From Rathayibacter sp. SD072 (lineage in GTDB: Bacteria; Actinomycetota; Actinomycetes; Actinomycetales; Microbacteriaceae), in assembly GCF_017355185.1 (NCBI RefSeq), contig NZ_JADILJ010000004.1:1-64000 (forward strand): a stretch of DNA of 64,000 bases, in the 5' to 3' direction. The translations under genes and the position numbers were made by a program. The notes beneath the pieces were generated by a model. The model had not been told where the DNA came from. It worked only from the letters and a program-made list of their open reading frames with translations, and ran no database searches. Shown one piece after another: positions 8,273 through 16,900 of this stretch; within the stretch, counting starts at the first letter, position 1, and each line of letters begins with the position of its first letter.

Positions 8273-8974
8273 ATGACGATCGCGACCCTCGCCCTCGCCC
8301 CGGCCTCCGCGGCCACCGCCTCCTCCTCCGACAGCATCGACCAGCTCTCCGGGCTGGTCGGCGTCGCTGCGCGGGTGATCGCCGCGCTCGGCGAAGCGGG
8401 GGTGGGCCTGCTGACGCTGATCGAGACGGTGTTCCCGCCGATCCCCAGCGAGCTCGTTCTGCCGCTGGCGGGCTTCCTGGCGCAGCAGGGCCGGATGAAC
8501 CTGGTGCTCGTCGTGATCACCGCGACGCTGGGCGCGTACCTCGGCGGTCTCGTCCTCTACTGGCTCGGCTACCGCATCGGCACCGAGCGCTCCATCCGCC
8601 TGCTGTCGAAGCTGCCCCTGGTCGACCGCGAGGACTTCGAGAAGGCGGTCGGCTGGTTCCGCCGCCACGGCACGTGGGCCGTGCTGTTCGGCCGCCTGAT
8701 CCCCGGCGTCCGGAGCCTCATCTCGCTCCCGGCCGGCGCCGAGCGGATGAACCTCCTGCTGTTCTCGGGCCTCACCATCCTGGGCTCCGGCGTCTGGAAC
8801 GGCCTGCTGATCGGCCTCGGCGCCGCGCTCGGCACGCAGTACGAGCTCGTCGACCGGTACGCGGGCGTGCTCGACGCGATCATCTACGGCGCCGTCGGAG
8901 TGGTCGTGCTGCTCCTGATCGTGCGGAGCATCCGCCGGCACCGCGCCGCGCGGGGCACGGGCCGACGGCACTGA
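8273..8974 (+). CDS. DedA family membrane protein
   Basis: This 233-aa SNARE-associated/VTT-domain protein has four to five hydrophobic segments. It carries the family motifs ETVFPPIPSELVLPLAGFLA near residue 55 and GRLIPGVRSLISLPAGAERM near residue 145. DedA proteins are proposed to move or flip phospholipid carriers (undecaprenyl phosphate, PE) and support envelope integrity. A long N-terminus (about 35 aa) precedes the core. A TAGCTT hexamer (8260-8265) lies 7 nt before the ATG and no ribosome binding site is visible, so the transcript is probably leaderless. It stands alone between the anti-sigma gene and the copper ATPase. Confidence 0.9.
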   Translation: MTIATLALAPASAATASSSDSIDQLSGLVGVAARVIAALGEAGVGLLTLIETVFPPIPSELVLPLAGFLAQQGRMNLVLVVITATLGAYLGGLVLYWLGYRIGTERSIRLLSKLPLVDREDFEKAVGWFRRHGTWAVLFGRLIPGVRSLISLPAGAERMNLLLFSGLTILGSGVWNGLLIGLGAALGTQYELVDRYAGVLDAIIYGAVGVVVLLLIVRSIRRHRAARGTGRRH

Positions 8975-9045
8975 CCGCGGGCGGCACCGTCCGTTTCGGC
9001 GGCTGTCCGCAGGGCGGGCGGGAATAGCCGGCGACATCTCGTGTT

Positions 9046-9064
9046 AATACCCCCCGGGGGTATT
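9046..9064. promoter_or_regulatory. CsoR-like copper operator
   Basis: AATACCCCC-C-GGGGGTATT is a perfect palindrome around one central base, 14 nt before the start codon of the CopB-type ATPase. It matches the ATACCCC/GGGGTAT type of operator bound by the copper sensor CsoR (DUF156 family). Binding there would block transcription until Cu(I) is present. No csoR gene is in this window. Confidence 0.8.
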
Positions 9065-9078
9065 GGAAGGAGATGCGC

Positions 9079-11187
9079 ATGACGCACGACACGACGTCCG
9101 AACGGACAGGGCACGGCCGCGGGACGCGCGGCGACGATCACGCCGGGGACGATCACGCCGCGCACGGGCACGCCGGGCACGACCACGCCGCGCGCGGGCA
9201 CGACGGGCACGACGGGCACGACCACGACGGTCACCACGACCACGGAGGCGGTCACGCCGGCCACCACTCCGCGCACGTCGCGATGTTCCGTCGGCTGTTC
9301 TGGTCGATGCTGGTCCTCGCCGTGCCGACGGTCCTCCTGAGCCCGATGTTCGCCGACCTCGTCGGCTACGGACTCCCGGACGCGGCCTGGGTCGGCTGGG
9401 CCCCGCCGGTCCTCGGAAGCGTGCTCTTCGTGGTCGGCGGACGCCCGTTCCTGTCGGGGGCGGCCGACGAGATCCGCTCGCGCGCTCCCGGCATGATGCT
9501 GCTGATCGCCCTCGCGATCTCGGTCGCGTTCCTGTCCTCGCTCGGCGCGAGCACCGGCCTCCTGCCGCACGAGCTCGACTTCTGGTGGGAGCTCGCGCTG
9601 CTCGTCGTGATCATGCTCCTCGGGCACTGGATCGAGATGCGCTCGCTCGCCCAGGCGTCCAGCGCTCTCGACTCGCTCGCGGCGCTGCTGCCCGACGAGG
9701 CCGAGCGCGAGACGGCCGACGGCCTCGAGCGCGTCCGGCCCGACGAGCTCTCGGTGGGCGATGTGGTGCTGGTGCGCCCCGGATCGCGCGTCCCCGCTGA
9801 CGGCGAGATCGTCGAGGGCGCCGCCGAGGTCGACGAGTCGGTCCTGACGGGGGAATCGCGGACCGTCGCGCGCACGGTGGGCGACCGGCTCGTCGCCGGC
9901 AGCGTCGCCACGGACGCCCGGCTCCGGGTCCGCGTCGACGCGGTCGGCGACGACACCGCCCTCGCGGGCATCCGCCGCCTGGTCGCCGAGGCGCAGTCGT
10001 CCTCGTCCCGCGCGCAGATCCTCGCCGACCGGTTCGCGGGACTGCTGTTCTGGTTCGCACTCGGAGCGGCGGTCGTCACCGCGATCGTCTGGCTGGCGCT
10101 CGGAATGCCCGGCACCGCGCTCGTCCGCGTCATCAGCGTGCTCGTCATCGCCTGCCCGCACGCCCTCGGCCTCGCGATCCCGCTCGTGGTGTCGATCGCG
10201 ACCGAGAAGGCGGCCCGCGCCGGCATCCTCGTCACCGATCGCGCCGCTCTCGAGGCGATGCGCTCCGTCGACACCGTGCTCTTCGACAAGACCGGCACGC
10301 TGACGCTCGGCCGTCCCGAGGTGGTCGAGGTCCTCGGCGGGGCCGAGACGCTCGCCCTGGCCGCCGCCGTCGAGCGCGAGAGCGAGCACCCGCTCGCCGT
10401 CGCGATCGTCCGGGCTGCGGGGGAGTCGGAGCTGCGCGCCGAGGCCTTCGAGACCCGGGGCGGCATCGGAGTCGCGGCGACCGTCCGCGGCGACCGCGTG
10501 GCCGTGGGCGGCCCGGCGCTGCTCGCCGAGCTCGGCCTCGAGCCGCTCCCCGAGAGCGCCGAGGCGTCCGAGCGCGGCGCGACCGTCCTGCACGTGCTCC
10601 GCGACGACGCGATCCTCGGCGCCCTCGTGCTCGAGGACGCCGTGCGCCCGGAGTCGGCGGAGGCGATCGCCGCACTGCAGCGCGAGGGCGTCCGGGTGGC
10701 GCTGGTCACCGGCGACGCCGAGCCGGTCGCCCGCCGCGTCGCCCGGGAGCTCGGGATCGACGAGGTGATCGCCGGAGTCCTCCCCGGAGGCAAGAGCGAC
10801 GTCGTCGCGCGGCTCAGGGCCGAGGGCCGTCGCGTCGCGATGGTCGGCGACGGAGTGAACGACGCCCCGGCGCTCGCCGGAGCCGACGTCGGCATCGCGA
10901 TCGGCGCCGGCACCGACGTGGCGATCGCCTCGGCCGGGCTGGTGCTCGCCTCCGACGACCCGCGGGCGGTGGCGCGCGTCCTCGCCCTCTCGAAGGCCTC
11001 GGCCGCGAAGATGCGCCAGAACCTCGCGTGGGGCGCCGGCTACAACGTGGTCGCCGTCCCGCTCGCGGCGGGCGTGCTCGCTCCGCTCGGGTTCGTCCTG
11101 CCGATGGAGGTCGGCGCTCTGCTGATGAGTGCGAGCACCGTGGTCGTCGCTGCCAACGCGCAGCTGCTGCGCCGGATCCGCCTCTGA
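9079..11187 (+). CDS. copB: Copper-translocating P-type ATPase, CopB-like (P1B-3)
   Basis: This 702-aa heavy-metal pump has the P-type motifs TGES (257-260), DKTGT with phospho-Asp 403, the HP pair in SEHPLA, and GDGVNDAP (from 590). The metal-site motif is CPH (359-361) instead of CPC. Helix 8 ends in MSASTVVVAANAQLL. CPH plus MSxST is the P1B-3/CopB signature (Cu or Ag export). The first 70 residues are extremely rich in His-Asp-Gly and probably bind metal in place of a CXXC domain. The ATG at 9079 is preferred over 9073 because GGAAGGAG ends 6 nt before it. The CsoR-like operator at 9046-9064 supports copper-inducible expression. Confidence 0.9.
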   Translation: MTHDTTSERTGHGRGTRGDDHAGDDHAAHGHAGHDHAARGHDGHDGHDHDGHHDHGGGHAGHHSAHVAMFRRLFWSMLVLAVPTVLLSPMFADLVGYGLPDAAWVGWAPPVLGSVLFVVGGRPFLSGAADEIRSRAPGMMLLIALAISVAFLSSLGASTGLLPHELDFWWELALLVVIMLLGHWIEMRSLAQASSALDSLAALLPDEAERETADGLERVRPDELSVGDVVLVRPGSRVPADGEIVEGAAEVDESVLTGESRTVARTVGDRLVAGSVATDARLRVRVDAVGDDTALAGIRRLVAEAQSSSSRAQILADRFAGLLFWFALGAAVVTAIVWLALGMPGTALVRVISVLVIACPHALGLAIPLVVSIATEKAARAGILVTDRAALEAMRSVDTVLFDKTGTLTLGRPEVVEVLGGAETLALAAAVERESEHPLAVAIVRAAGESELRAEAFETRGGIGVAATVRGDRVAVGGPALLAELGLEPLPESAEASERGATVLHVLRDDAILGALVLEDAVRPESAEAIAALQREGVRVALVTGDAEPVARRVARELGIDEVIAGVLPGGKSDVVARLRAEGRRVAMVGDGVNDAPALAGADVGIAIGAGTDVAIASAGLVLASDDPRAVARVLALSKASAAKMRQNLAWGAGYNVVAVPLAAGVLAPLGFVLPMEVGALLMSASTVVVAANAQLLRRIRL

Positions 11188-11275
11188 CAGTCCCGGGGCG
11201 CGGGCGCAAGGCCGTGTGCGCCGCGTTCCGGGTGCCCTAGCGTTCGAGGGTCAGCCCCCGACGCGAAGGAACGCC

Positions 11276-11836
11276 ATGTCCGAGAACGCCGCTCCCACCC
11301 TGTCCCGCACCGCCGTCGAGCGGAGCTGGATCATCGGCGTCTCGCTGATCGCGATCGCCCTCGGGGTGATCGCCGTGCTGATCCCGGGCCCGACGCTCCT
11401 GACCGTCGCGATCGTCTTCGGCATCCACTTGATCGCGGCGGGCGTGTTCCGCCTGCTGCTCGCCTTCACCGCGTCCCGTCTCGAGGCGCGGGTGCGCTGG
11501 CTGGCGGGTCTGCTCGGCGCGCTCATCCTGGTCGCCGGCATCCTCTGCCTCTCGAACCCGTTCGAGTCGCTCACCGTCCTCGGACTGGTGATCGGCCTGG
11601 GCTGGATCCTCGACGGCGTCTCGAGCATCACGAGCGGCCGCACCGTCTCGGGGCCGGCCTGGCTGCCGATCGCAGCGGGCATCGCCTCCGTCATCGCCGG
11701 CGTCCTGACGATCATCATGCCCGTGCTCGCGCTGGCCTCCTTCGTGACGGTCGTCGCGATCCTGCTGATCGTGGTCGGCGTCTCAGGTCTGCTGATGCTC
11801 CCCGGTCGCACGAAGGCGCCGGAACAGGCGAGCTGA
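11276..11836 (+). CDS. HdeD family membrane protein (DUF308)
   Basis: This 186-aa protein has six hydrophobic helices arranged as three DUF308 hairpins. It contains the repeated short motif of HdeD-like proteins (GLGWILDGVSSITSGR; GIHLIAAGVFRLLLAF). HdeD is known from acid-stress islands in Escherichia coli, while actinobacterial homologues are uncharacterised. The ATG at 11276 has a GAAGGA 5 nt upstream. An in-frame extension to 11129 would overlap the ATPase gene and is rejected. It lies 88 nt after the copper pump and may be read with it, though a TAGCGT hexamer upstream could be its own -10. Confidence 0.82.
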   Translation: MSENAAPTLSRTAVERSWIIGVSLIAIALGVIAVLIPGPTLLTVAIVFGIHLIAAGVFRLLLAFTASRLEARVRWLAGLLGALILVAGILCLSNPFESLTVLGLVIGLGWILDGVSSITSGRTVSGPAWLPIAAGIASVIAGVLTIIMPVLALASFVTVVAILLIVVGVSGLLMLPGRTKAPEQAS

Positions 11837-11933
11837 CCACTCCCGGCCTCGACCACCGCAGCCGCGTCCTCCGACCCTCGGACAGCGGCACGTCGACGAC
11901 GCCCGCGAGCGTCGCTCGTGCCGGGCCCGGTCG

Positions 11934-12560
11934 TCAGAATCCGAGCAGGCCGTCGCCCGAGAGCACTGCCGCGGGGATCGCGAAGGCGAACCACGACAGC
12001 GGAGCCAGCACCCAGTTCGCGAGGATCGGACCGCGACCGGGAGCGTGAGCGCGCACCGCCTCGACCTCGGCGAGGGCGACCCGGGGCGAGTAGAGAAGCC
12101 GCGCGTTCGCCGCGATCGAGATCAGCGCTCCGGCGGCCAGCGGACCGCCGAGCAGCACGATCGGCGAGCCGGCGGCCGCGATCCAGCACGCGGCGATCAC
12201 GACCCAGAGGACGAGCAGCCACACGGCCACCGCGAAGCTGATGCGCTGGGCGGGACTCCTCCCCGAGGCGTACAGGTCGTCGGCCTGCTCGTCGATCGGG
12301 CGGCGGAGCACGCGGAGTCGGAGGACCGCCGCGACCAGGAGCGCCACGACCGCGTAGGGCAGTCCCGCGACGATCAGGATCCGGATCGGCAGGAAGTCGA
12401 GCTGCACGAGCGCGAGCACCCCGATGCCGCCGAGGACCGCCATGCCGACCGGGACGAGCAGCAGCGCCGAGAGGGGGAACGCGGGCGGCGCCTGCCGCAG
12501 CGGCCACAGGTCCTGCTCCTCGGGCGCGGGATCCCGGGGGTCGCGGTCGTGAGCGTCCAT
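11934..12560 (-). CDS. Hypothetical four-helix membrane protein
   Basis: This 208-aa protein opens with a charged, proline-rich cytoplasmic N-terminus of about 30 aa (DAHDRDPRDPAPEEQDLWPL). Two hydrophobic helices, a polar linker (PIDEQADDLYASGR), two more helices and a short C-terminal hydrophobic segment follow. No family is recognised. A TAGGGT hexamer sits 6 nt before the ATG (on + strand 12567-12572), consistent with a leaderless message. It converges on the HdeD gene. The short gap between them holds an imperfect GC-rich inverted repeat that may terminate both. Confidence 0.6.
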   Translation of the reverse strand: MDAHDRDPRDPAPEEQDLWPLRQAPPAFPLSALLLVPVGMAVLGGIGVLALVQLDFLPIRILIVAGLPYAVVALLVAAVLRLRVLRRPIDEQADDLYASGRSPAQRISFAVAVWLLVLWVVIAACWIAAAGSPIVLLGGPLAAGALISIAANARLLYSPRVALAEVEAVRAHAPGRGPILANWVLAPLSWFAFAIPAAVLSGDGLLGF

Positions 12561-12618
12561 CCCGGCACCCTACCCAGCGGTCGTGAGCCGCTCCGCGCGC
12601 CCATGCCACGATGAGAGC

Positions 12619-13047
12619 GTGAGCGCGGACGACCCCGACCTGGTGCCCGAGCTGCTCGTCGAGGATCTCGAGCGCAGCCTCGCGTTCTGGTGCGGTCCCT
12701 GCGGCTTCGCCCTCCGCTACTCCCGCCCGGAGGAGGGTTTCGCGTATCTCGTGCGCGGCGGCGCGCACGTGATGCTCGACACCGTCGGCCTCGGCCGCGA
12801 CTGGATCACCGCGCCGCTCGAGCGGCCGCTCGGCCGTGGCGCGAACCTGCAGATCCGCGTCGACGACGCCGACGCGGTCGGCGAGGCGCTGCGCCGAGCA
12901 GGCGTCGTGCTCTTCGGGGAGCCCGAGACGCGCTGGTACCGCACGGGCGGGCGCGAGTCGGGGGTCAGGCAGGTCCTGGTCACCGATCCCGACGGCTACC
13001 TCCTCCGCTTCCAGTCCTCGCTCGGATCGCGTCCGTCCGAGCGCTGA
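12619..13047 (+). CDS. VOC family, bleomycin-resistance-like protein
   Basis: This 142-aa vicinal-oxygen-chelate protein has the arrangement PELLVEDLERSLAFWCGPCGF, then EGFAYLVRGGAHVMLD, and ends VLVTDPDGYLLRFQ. It is closest to the bleomycin-binding subfamily, which sequesters glycopeptide drugs rather than cleaving them, although most chromosomal members have no tested ligand. The GTG at 12619 is chosen because a CACGAT hexamer (12607-12612) ends 6 nt before it, the leaderless arrangement seen at many genes here. The gene is divergent from the membrane-protein gene at 12560. Confidence 0.78.
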   Translation: MSADDPDLVPELLVEDLERSLAFWCGPCGFALRYSRPEEGFAYLVRGGAHVMLDTVGLGRDWITAPLERPLGRGANLQIRVDDADAVGEALRRAGVVLFGEPETRWYRTGGRESGVRQVLVTDPDGYLLRFQSSLGSRPSER

Positions 13048-13123
13048 GGACCAGCCCCGCGGATCGCGACATCATGCTTCGGGACGATGACGCGGTGCCC
13101 GCATCCCTGGTCTGATCGATCCC

Positions 13124-13444
13124 ATGCCCGACCCCACCCTCACCGGACTCGTCAGCACGATCACGAGCGACGCCGCTCCGGACGATCCCGACGCGGCCCT
13201 GCCTCGTCGCGGCATCGTGCGCCCCGCCGACCTCGTCGCAGGCCTCACGGGAGTCGCCCTCGGCTTCTTCTCCCTCTTCGTCTACGCCATCGCGGAGTGG
13301 CAGTACCTCGGCCCCGACGTCGAGGGGGTCAGCGTGCTCGGCTGGCTCGCTCCGGCGGTCGCGGGCGCCCTCTGCCTGCTCGTCTCGATCGTCCCCGTCG
13401 TGGCGCGCGCGATCCGCCGTCGCACCCCGGAGGCGTCGGCGTGA
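13124..13444 (+). CDS. Small two-helix membrane protein, hypothetical
   Basis: This 106-aa product has a polar N-terminus of about 35 aa and two hydrophobic helices (LVAGLTGVALGFFSLFVYAI and GWLAPAVAGALCLLVSIVPV), ending in a basic tail. It is not recognised. Its stop overlaps the GTG of the next gene (GTGA at 13441-13444), so the two small proteins are translationally coupled and probably act together. Confidence 0.6.
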   Translation: MPDPTLTGLVSTITSDAAPDDPDAALPRRGIVRPADLVAGLTGVALGFFSLFVYAIAEWQYLGPDVEGVSVLGWLAPAVAGALCLLVSIVPVVARAIRRRTPEASA

Positions 13445-13824
13445 GCCGCCTGCCCGCCGGTCCGTCGGTGCGCCTCGCGGAGGAGCTGCTCGCGCGAGCG
13501 GGCTGCGCCGGCTCCGCGCGCCCCTGGGTGCTGCGCACGCGAGCCGGCGAGCACCCGTCCATCGACTTCGGCGCCCTCGAGCGCCACGTGCACCGGCTCG
13601 ACCTGTCCGAGGAGGCCGTCGCGCGCGTCGCGCTCTCGCTGGCCACCGGGCTGCCGATCGATCTCCGCGCCGCACTGGGATACCTCACCCGCGACCACGC
13701 GGCGCTCGTGATGACCGCGGTCGCCTGCGCCGGCGGGCACGACCGCATCGGCAGCCGCATCCGCGTCACCGACGACGAGCGCCGAGTCGAGACCGCCCCG
13801 CCGCTGGGCTCCTGGACCTCCTGA
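13441..13824 (+). CDS. Hypothetical protein coupled to the preceding membrane protein
   Basis: This soluble protein of 127 aa starts at a GTG that overlaps the upstream stop. It is rich in Arg and Ala, with predicted helices (RLAEELLARAGCAGSARPWV; SEEAVARVALSLATGLPI) and a conserved-looking centre (TRAGEHPSIDFGALERHVHRLD). There is no signal peptide and no known domain. Codon usage is normal for the region. The function is unknown. The coupling to a small membrane protein is the only clue. Confidence 0.55.
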   Translation: MSRLPAGPSVRLAEELLARAGCAGSARPWVLRTRAGEHPSIDFGALERHVHRLDLSEEAVARVALSLATGLPIDLRAALGYLTRDHAALVMTAVACAGGHDRIGSRIRVTDDERRVETAPPLGSWTS

Positions 13825-13912
13825 TCCGGACCCCGCGACGTCACGGTCGCCCCGTCAGAGCGTCGTCCGCGTCGCTACGGGCTTTCGCATGTACCCGGTT
13901 TAGGGTGTCCGT

Positions 13913-16900
13913 GTGCAACGTGTCGACGATTTCCCAGGAGCCGGACCGGTGGCGACCTCACCCGAATCCGGTGACCCCCGGGAGGCGTCCGCTCTCCGGC
14001 TCCCCTCCGCCACCGCTTCGCCCGGACAGGTGACCAGCGGGGAGGCGGGCTACCGCAGCGGCAACGTCGCGGATCCGGTGTGGCAGTCGTGGCGTGACGA
14101 GCTCGCGAAGGTGGGCGGCCCCTCGCCGCTCCTGCACTTCGTCGACTCGCCCCGTACGCGGATCGAGCTGTCGACCACCCATCCCGGCGGCCTTCCCCCC
14201 TTCATCTCGGGCAAGACCACCCTGCTCTCCTCGCTCATCCGCGACGAGCTCGCCCTGCGCACCGCCAAGAACGCGGCCGCGGCGATCACCGACAAGGGGA
14301 TCGAGCTGCGCTCGGTCCGCGGCATCGAGGGTGTCCACCTCGCGATCGGGCTGGCGCAGTGGCGCGCCGGCGAGACGGAGTTCACCGCTCCCGTCCTGCT
14401 GCGCCCGCTCGCCATCCGCCGCTACGGCCGCGACTTCGAGCTCAAGCTCAAGGGCCAGCCGTACTTCAACCCGCAGCTCGCGCGCGCCCTCAAGCAGCAG
14501 TTCGGGATCACCATCGACCCCGAGCAGTTCGTCGAGCTCGCCGTGCAGAGCGGTGTCTTCAAGCCGCAGCCGGTCATCGACCAGCTCCGCGGCCTGACCT
14601 CGCACCTGCCGTGGTTCGCCGTGCACCCGCGGCTCGTGGTGTCGAGCTTCGCCGACGTGGCGGGCGACATGCTCCGCGACGCGCGCATGCTCGAGCACCC
14701 CGTGCTCGACGCGGTGGCGGGCAACCCGGCCGCGAAGCGCTCGCTCCAGCAGTCGCAGAAGGTGGCGTCGATCATCCCGCAGGACGAGCGTCCGCCGGCG
14801 ACCGACAACCTCCTGCTCGACGCCGACGCCGAGCAGGAGCAGGTCATCGCGAACATCGCGGCGGGCAACTCCCTCGTCGTGAAGACCCTGCCGGGCACCG
14901 GCGGGACGCAGACCATCGTGAACGCGATCGGGGCGCTCGCCGCCCAGCACAAGCGCGTCCTCGTGGTCGGCGCGCGCCGCTCGAGCCTCGACAGCATCCA
15001 CCAGCGCCTCGTCTCGGCGGGCCTCGGCGGCATCGCCGTCGGCCCCCGGACGCTCCGCCGCGATCTGATCCAGTCGATCGGCCGCAACGAGAAGGCCGCG
15101 CGGCCCTCCGTCAGCGAGATCGACGACGCCCTGCTGCGCCTGCGCAAGGTGCTCCTCGACTACCGCGGTGCCCTCTCCCGCCGCGACGACAGCTTCGGGG
15201 TCTCGGCCCTGCAGGCCCTCGAGGAGCTCGCGCGCCTCTCGCAGCTGCGCACGCCCCCGTCGACCACCGCGAGGCTCGACCGCCGCGCCGTCACCGCGCT
15301 GGCGCACAGCCGACCGCAGGCGACGCAGATGCTGATCGAGTCGGCCCGCCTGGGCGAGTTCCGCTACGGCCCCGGCGACTCGCCCTGGTACGGCGCGCAC
15401 TTCCAGTCGACCAGCGAGGCCGAGGCGGCGCACGAGCTGGCCAAGCGACTGCACCTGCGCGACCTCCCGCGCCTGCTCGACCGCGCGCAGGACGTCATCG
15501 GCCAGACCCGGATGCGCCCGTTCGAGTCGGTCGCCGAGCTCGGCATCTACCTGCGCCTGCTCCAGGACGTCCGCGAGACGCTCGACAAGTTCCAGCCCGC
15601 CGTCTTCGACCGCTCGATCCAGGACCTCATCGTCGCGACGTCGCCGCGCCGCGACGCCGCCGAGATGTCCTCGACCAACCGCCGCCGCCTGAAGAAGCTC
15701 GCCCGCGAGTACATGCGCCCCGGCGCGCACGTCACCGACCTCAACGCGTCGCTGCGCCGCGTGCAGCAGCAGCGGACGCTGTGGCAGCGCTACGCGGTGG
15801 CCGGCACGGTGCCGGAGGTGCCGGTCGGCGTCGCCGACGTGCAGGTCGCGTACCAGCAGGTCGCCGACGACCTCGGCCGCCTCGACGAGCCGCTGGGCCG
15901 CCTCGGCTCGACCACGCAGCTCGCCTCGCTCCCGCTGGCCGAGCTGACCTCGATGGTCTCCGGGCTCGCCGAGGACAGCGAGGTGCTCGCGAACCTGCAG
16001 GAGCGCACGACGCTGCTCTCGACCCTGCGCGAGTGGGGCCTGGACCCGCTGCTCACCGACCTCTCGCGCCGCCACGTGCCGGCCGAGGTGGTCGCCATCG
16101 AGCTCGACCTCGCCTGGTGGCGCTCGGCGCTCGAGATCATGCTGACCGACGAGCGCGCGCTGCTCGGCGGCAACACGAGCGTGCTCGACCGGCTCGAGGC
16201 CGACTTCAAGCTGGTCGACGAGGCGCACGCCGCCTCGAGTGCCGAGCTGCTGGCCTGGAAGCTCTCCGAGACCTGGAAGATCGGGCTCGTGGACTGGCCG
16301 CAGGAGCGCGACGCGCTGCGGGCCCTGCTGCGCACCGAGGCGGCGACCACGCCGCAGGAGCTGCAGAAGGCCGCTCCGCACCTGTCGCGCGTCCTCGCTC
16401 CGGCCTGGCTCGCCTCGCCCTACGAGGTGCACCGGATCGGCACCGAGACCACGTTCGACGCCGTCTTCCTGGTCGACGCCGGCGCCACGACGCTCGCCGA
16501 GAACGTCGGAGCGATCCGCCGCGCCAAGCAGGTCGTCGCGTTCGGCGACCCGGTCACCCAGACGCCCACCCCGTTCGGCCTGCGGGTCGACGAGAGCGTC
16601 GAGTTCGGCAGCTCCGCCACGCGGACCGACGTCGAGGCCCTGCACGCGCAGTCCGCCCTGGCGCGCCTCGGCGAGCTGCTCAACACCGTCACGCTCACGC
16701 GCAGCTACCGCGCGGGCGGCGAGGACCTCGCCGAGCTCGTCAACCGCCGCTTCTACGGCGGACGGATCGACTCCCTCCCGTGGGCGGGCTCGTTCCTCGG
16801 CCACGACTCGCTCCGCTTCCACTACATCGCGAGCGGCCACGGCATGCCCGAGAACGACTCCGGAGCGGTCGAGTCCGTCGACGCCGAGGTCGCGAAGGTC

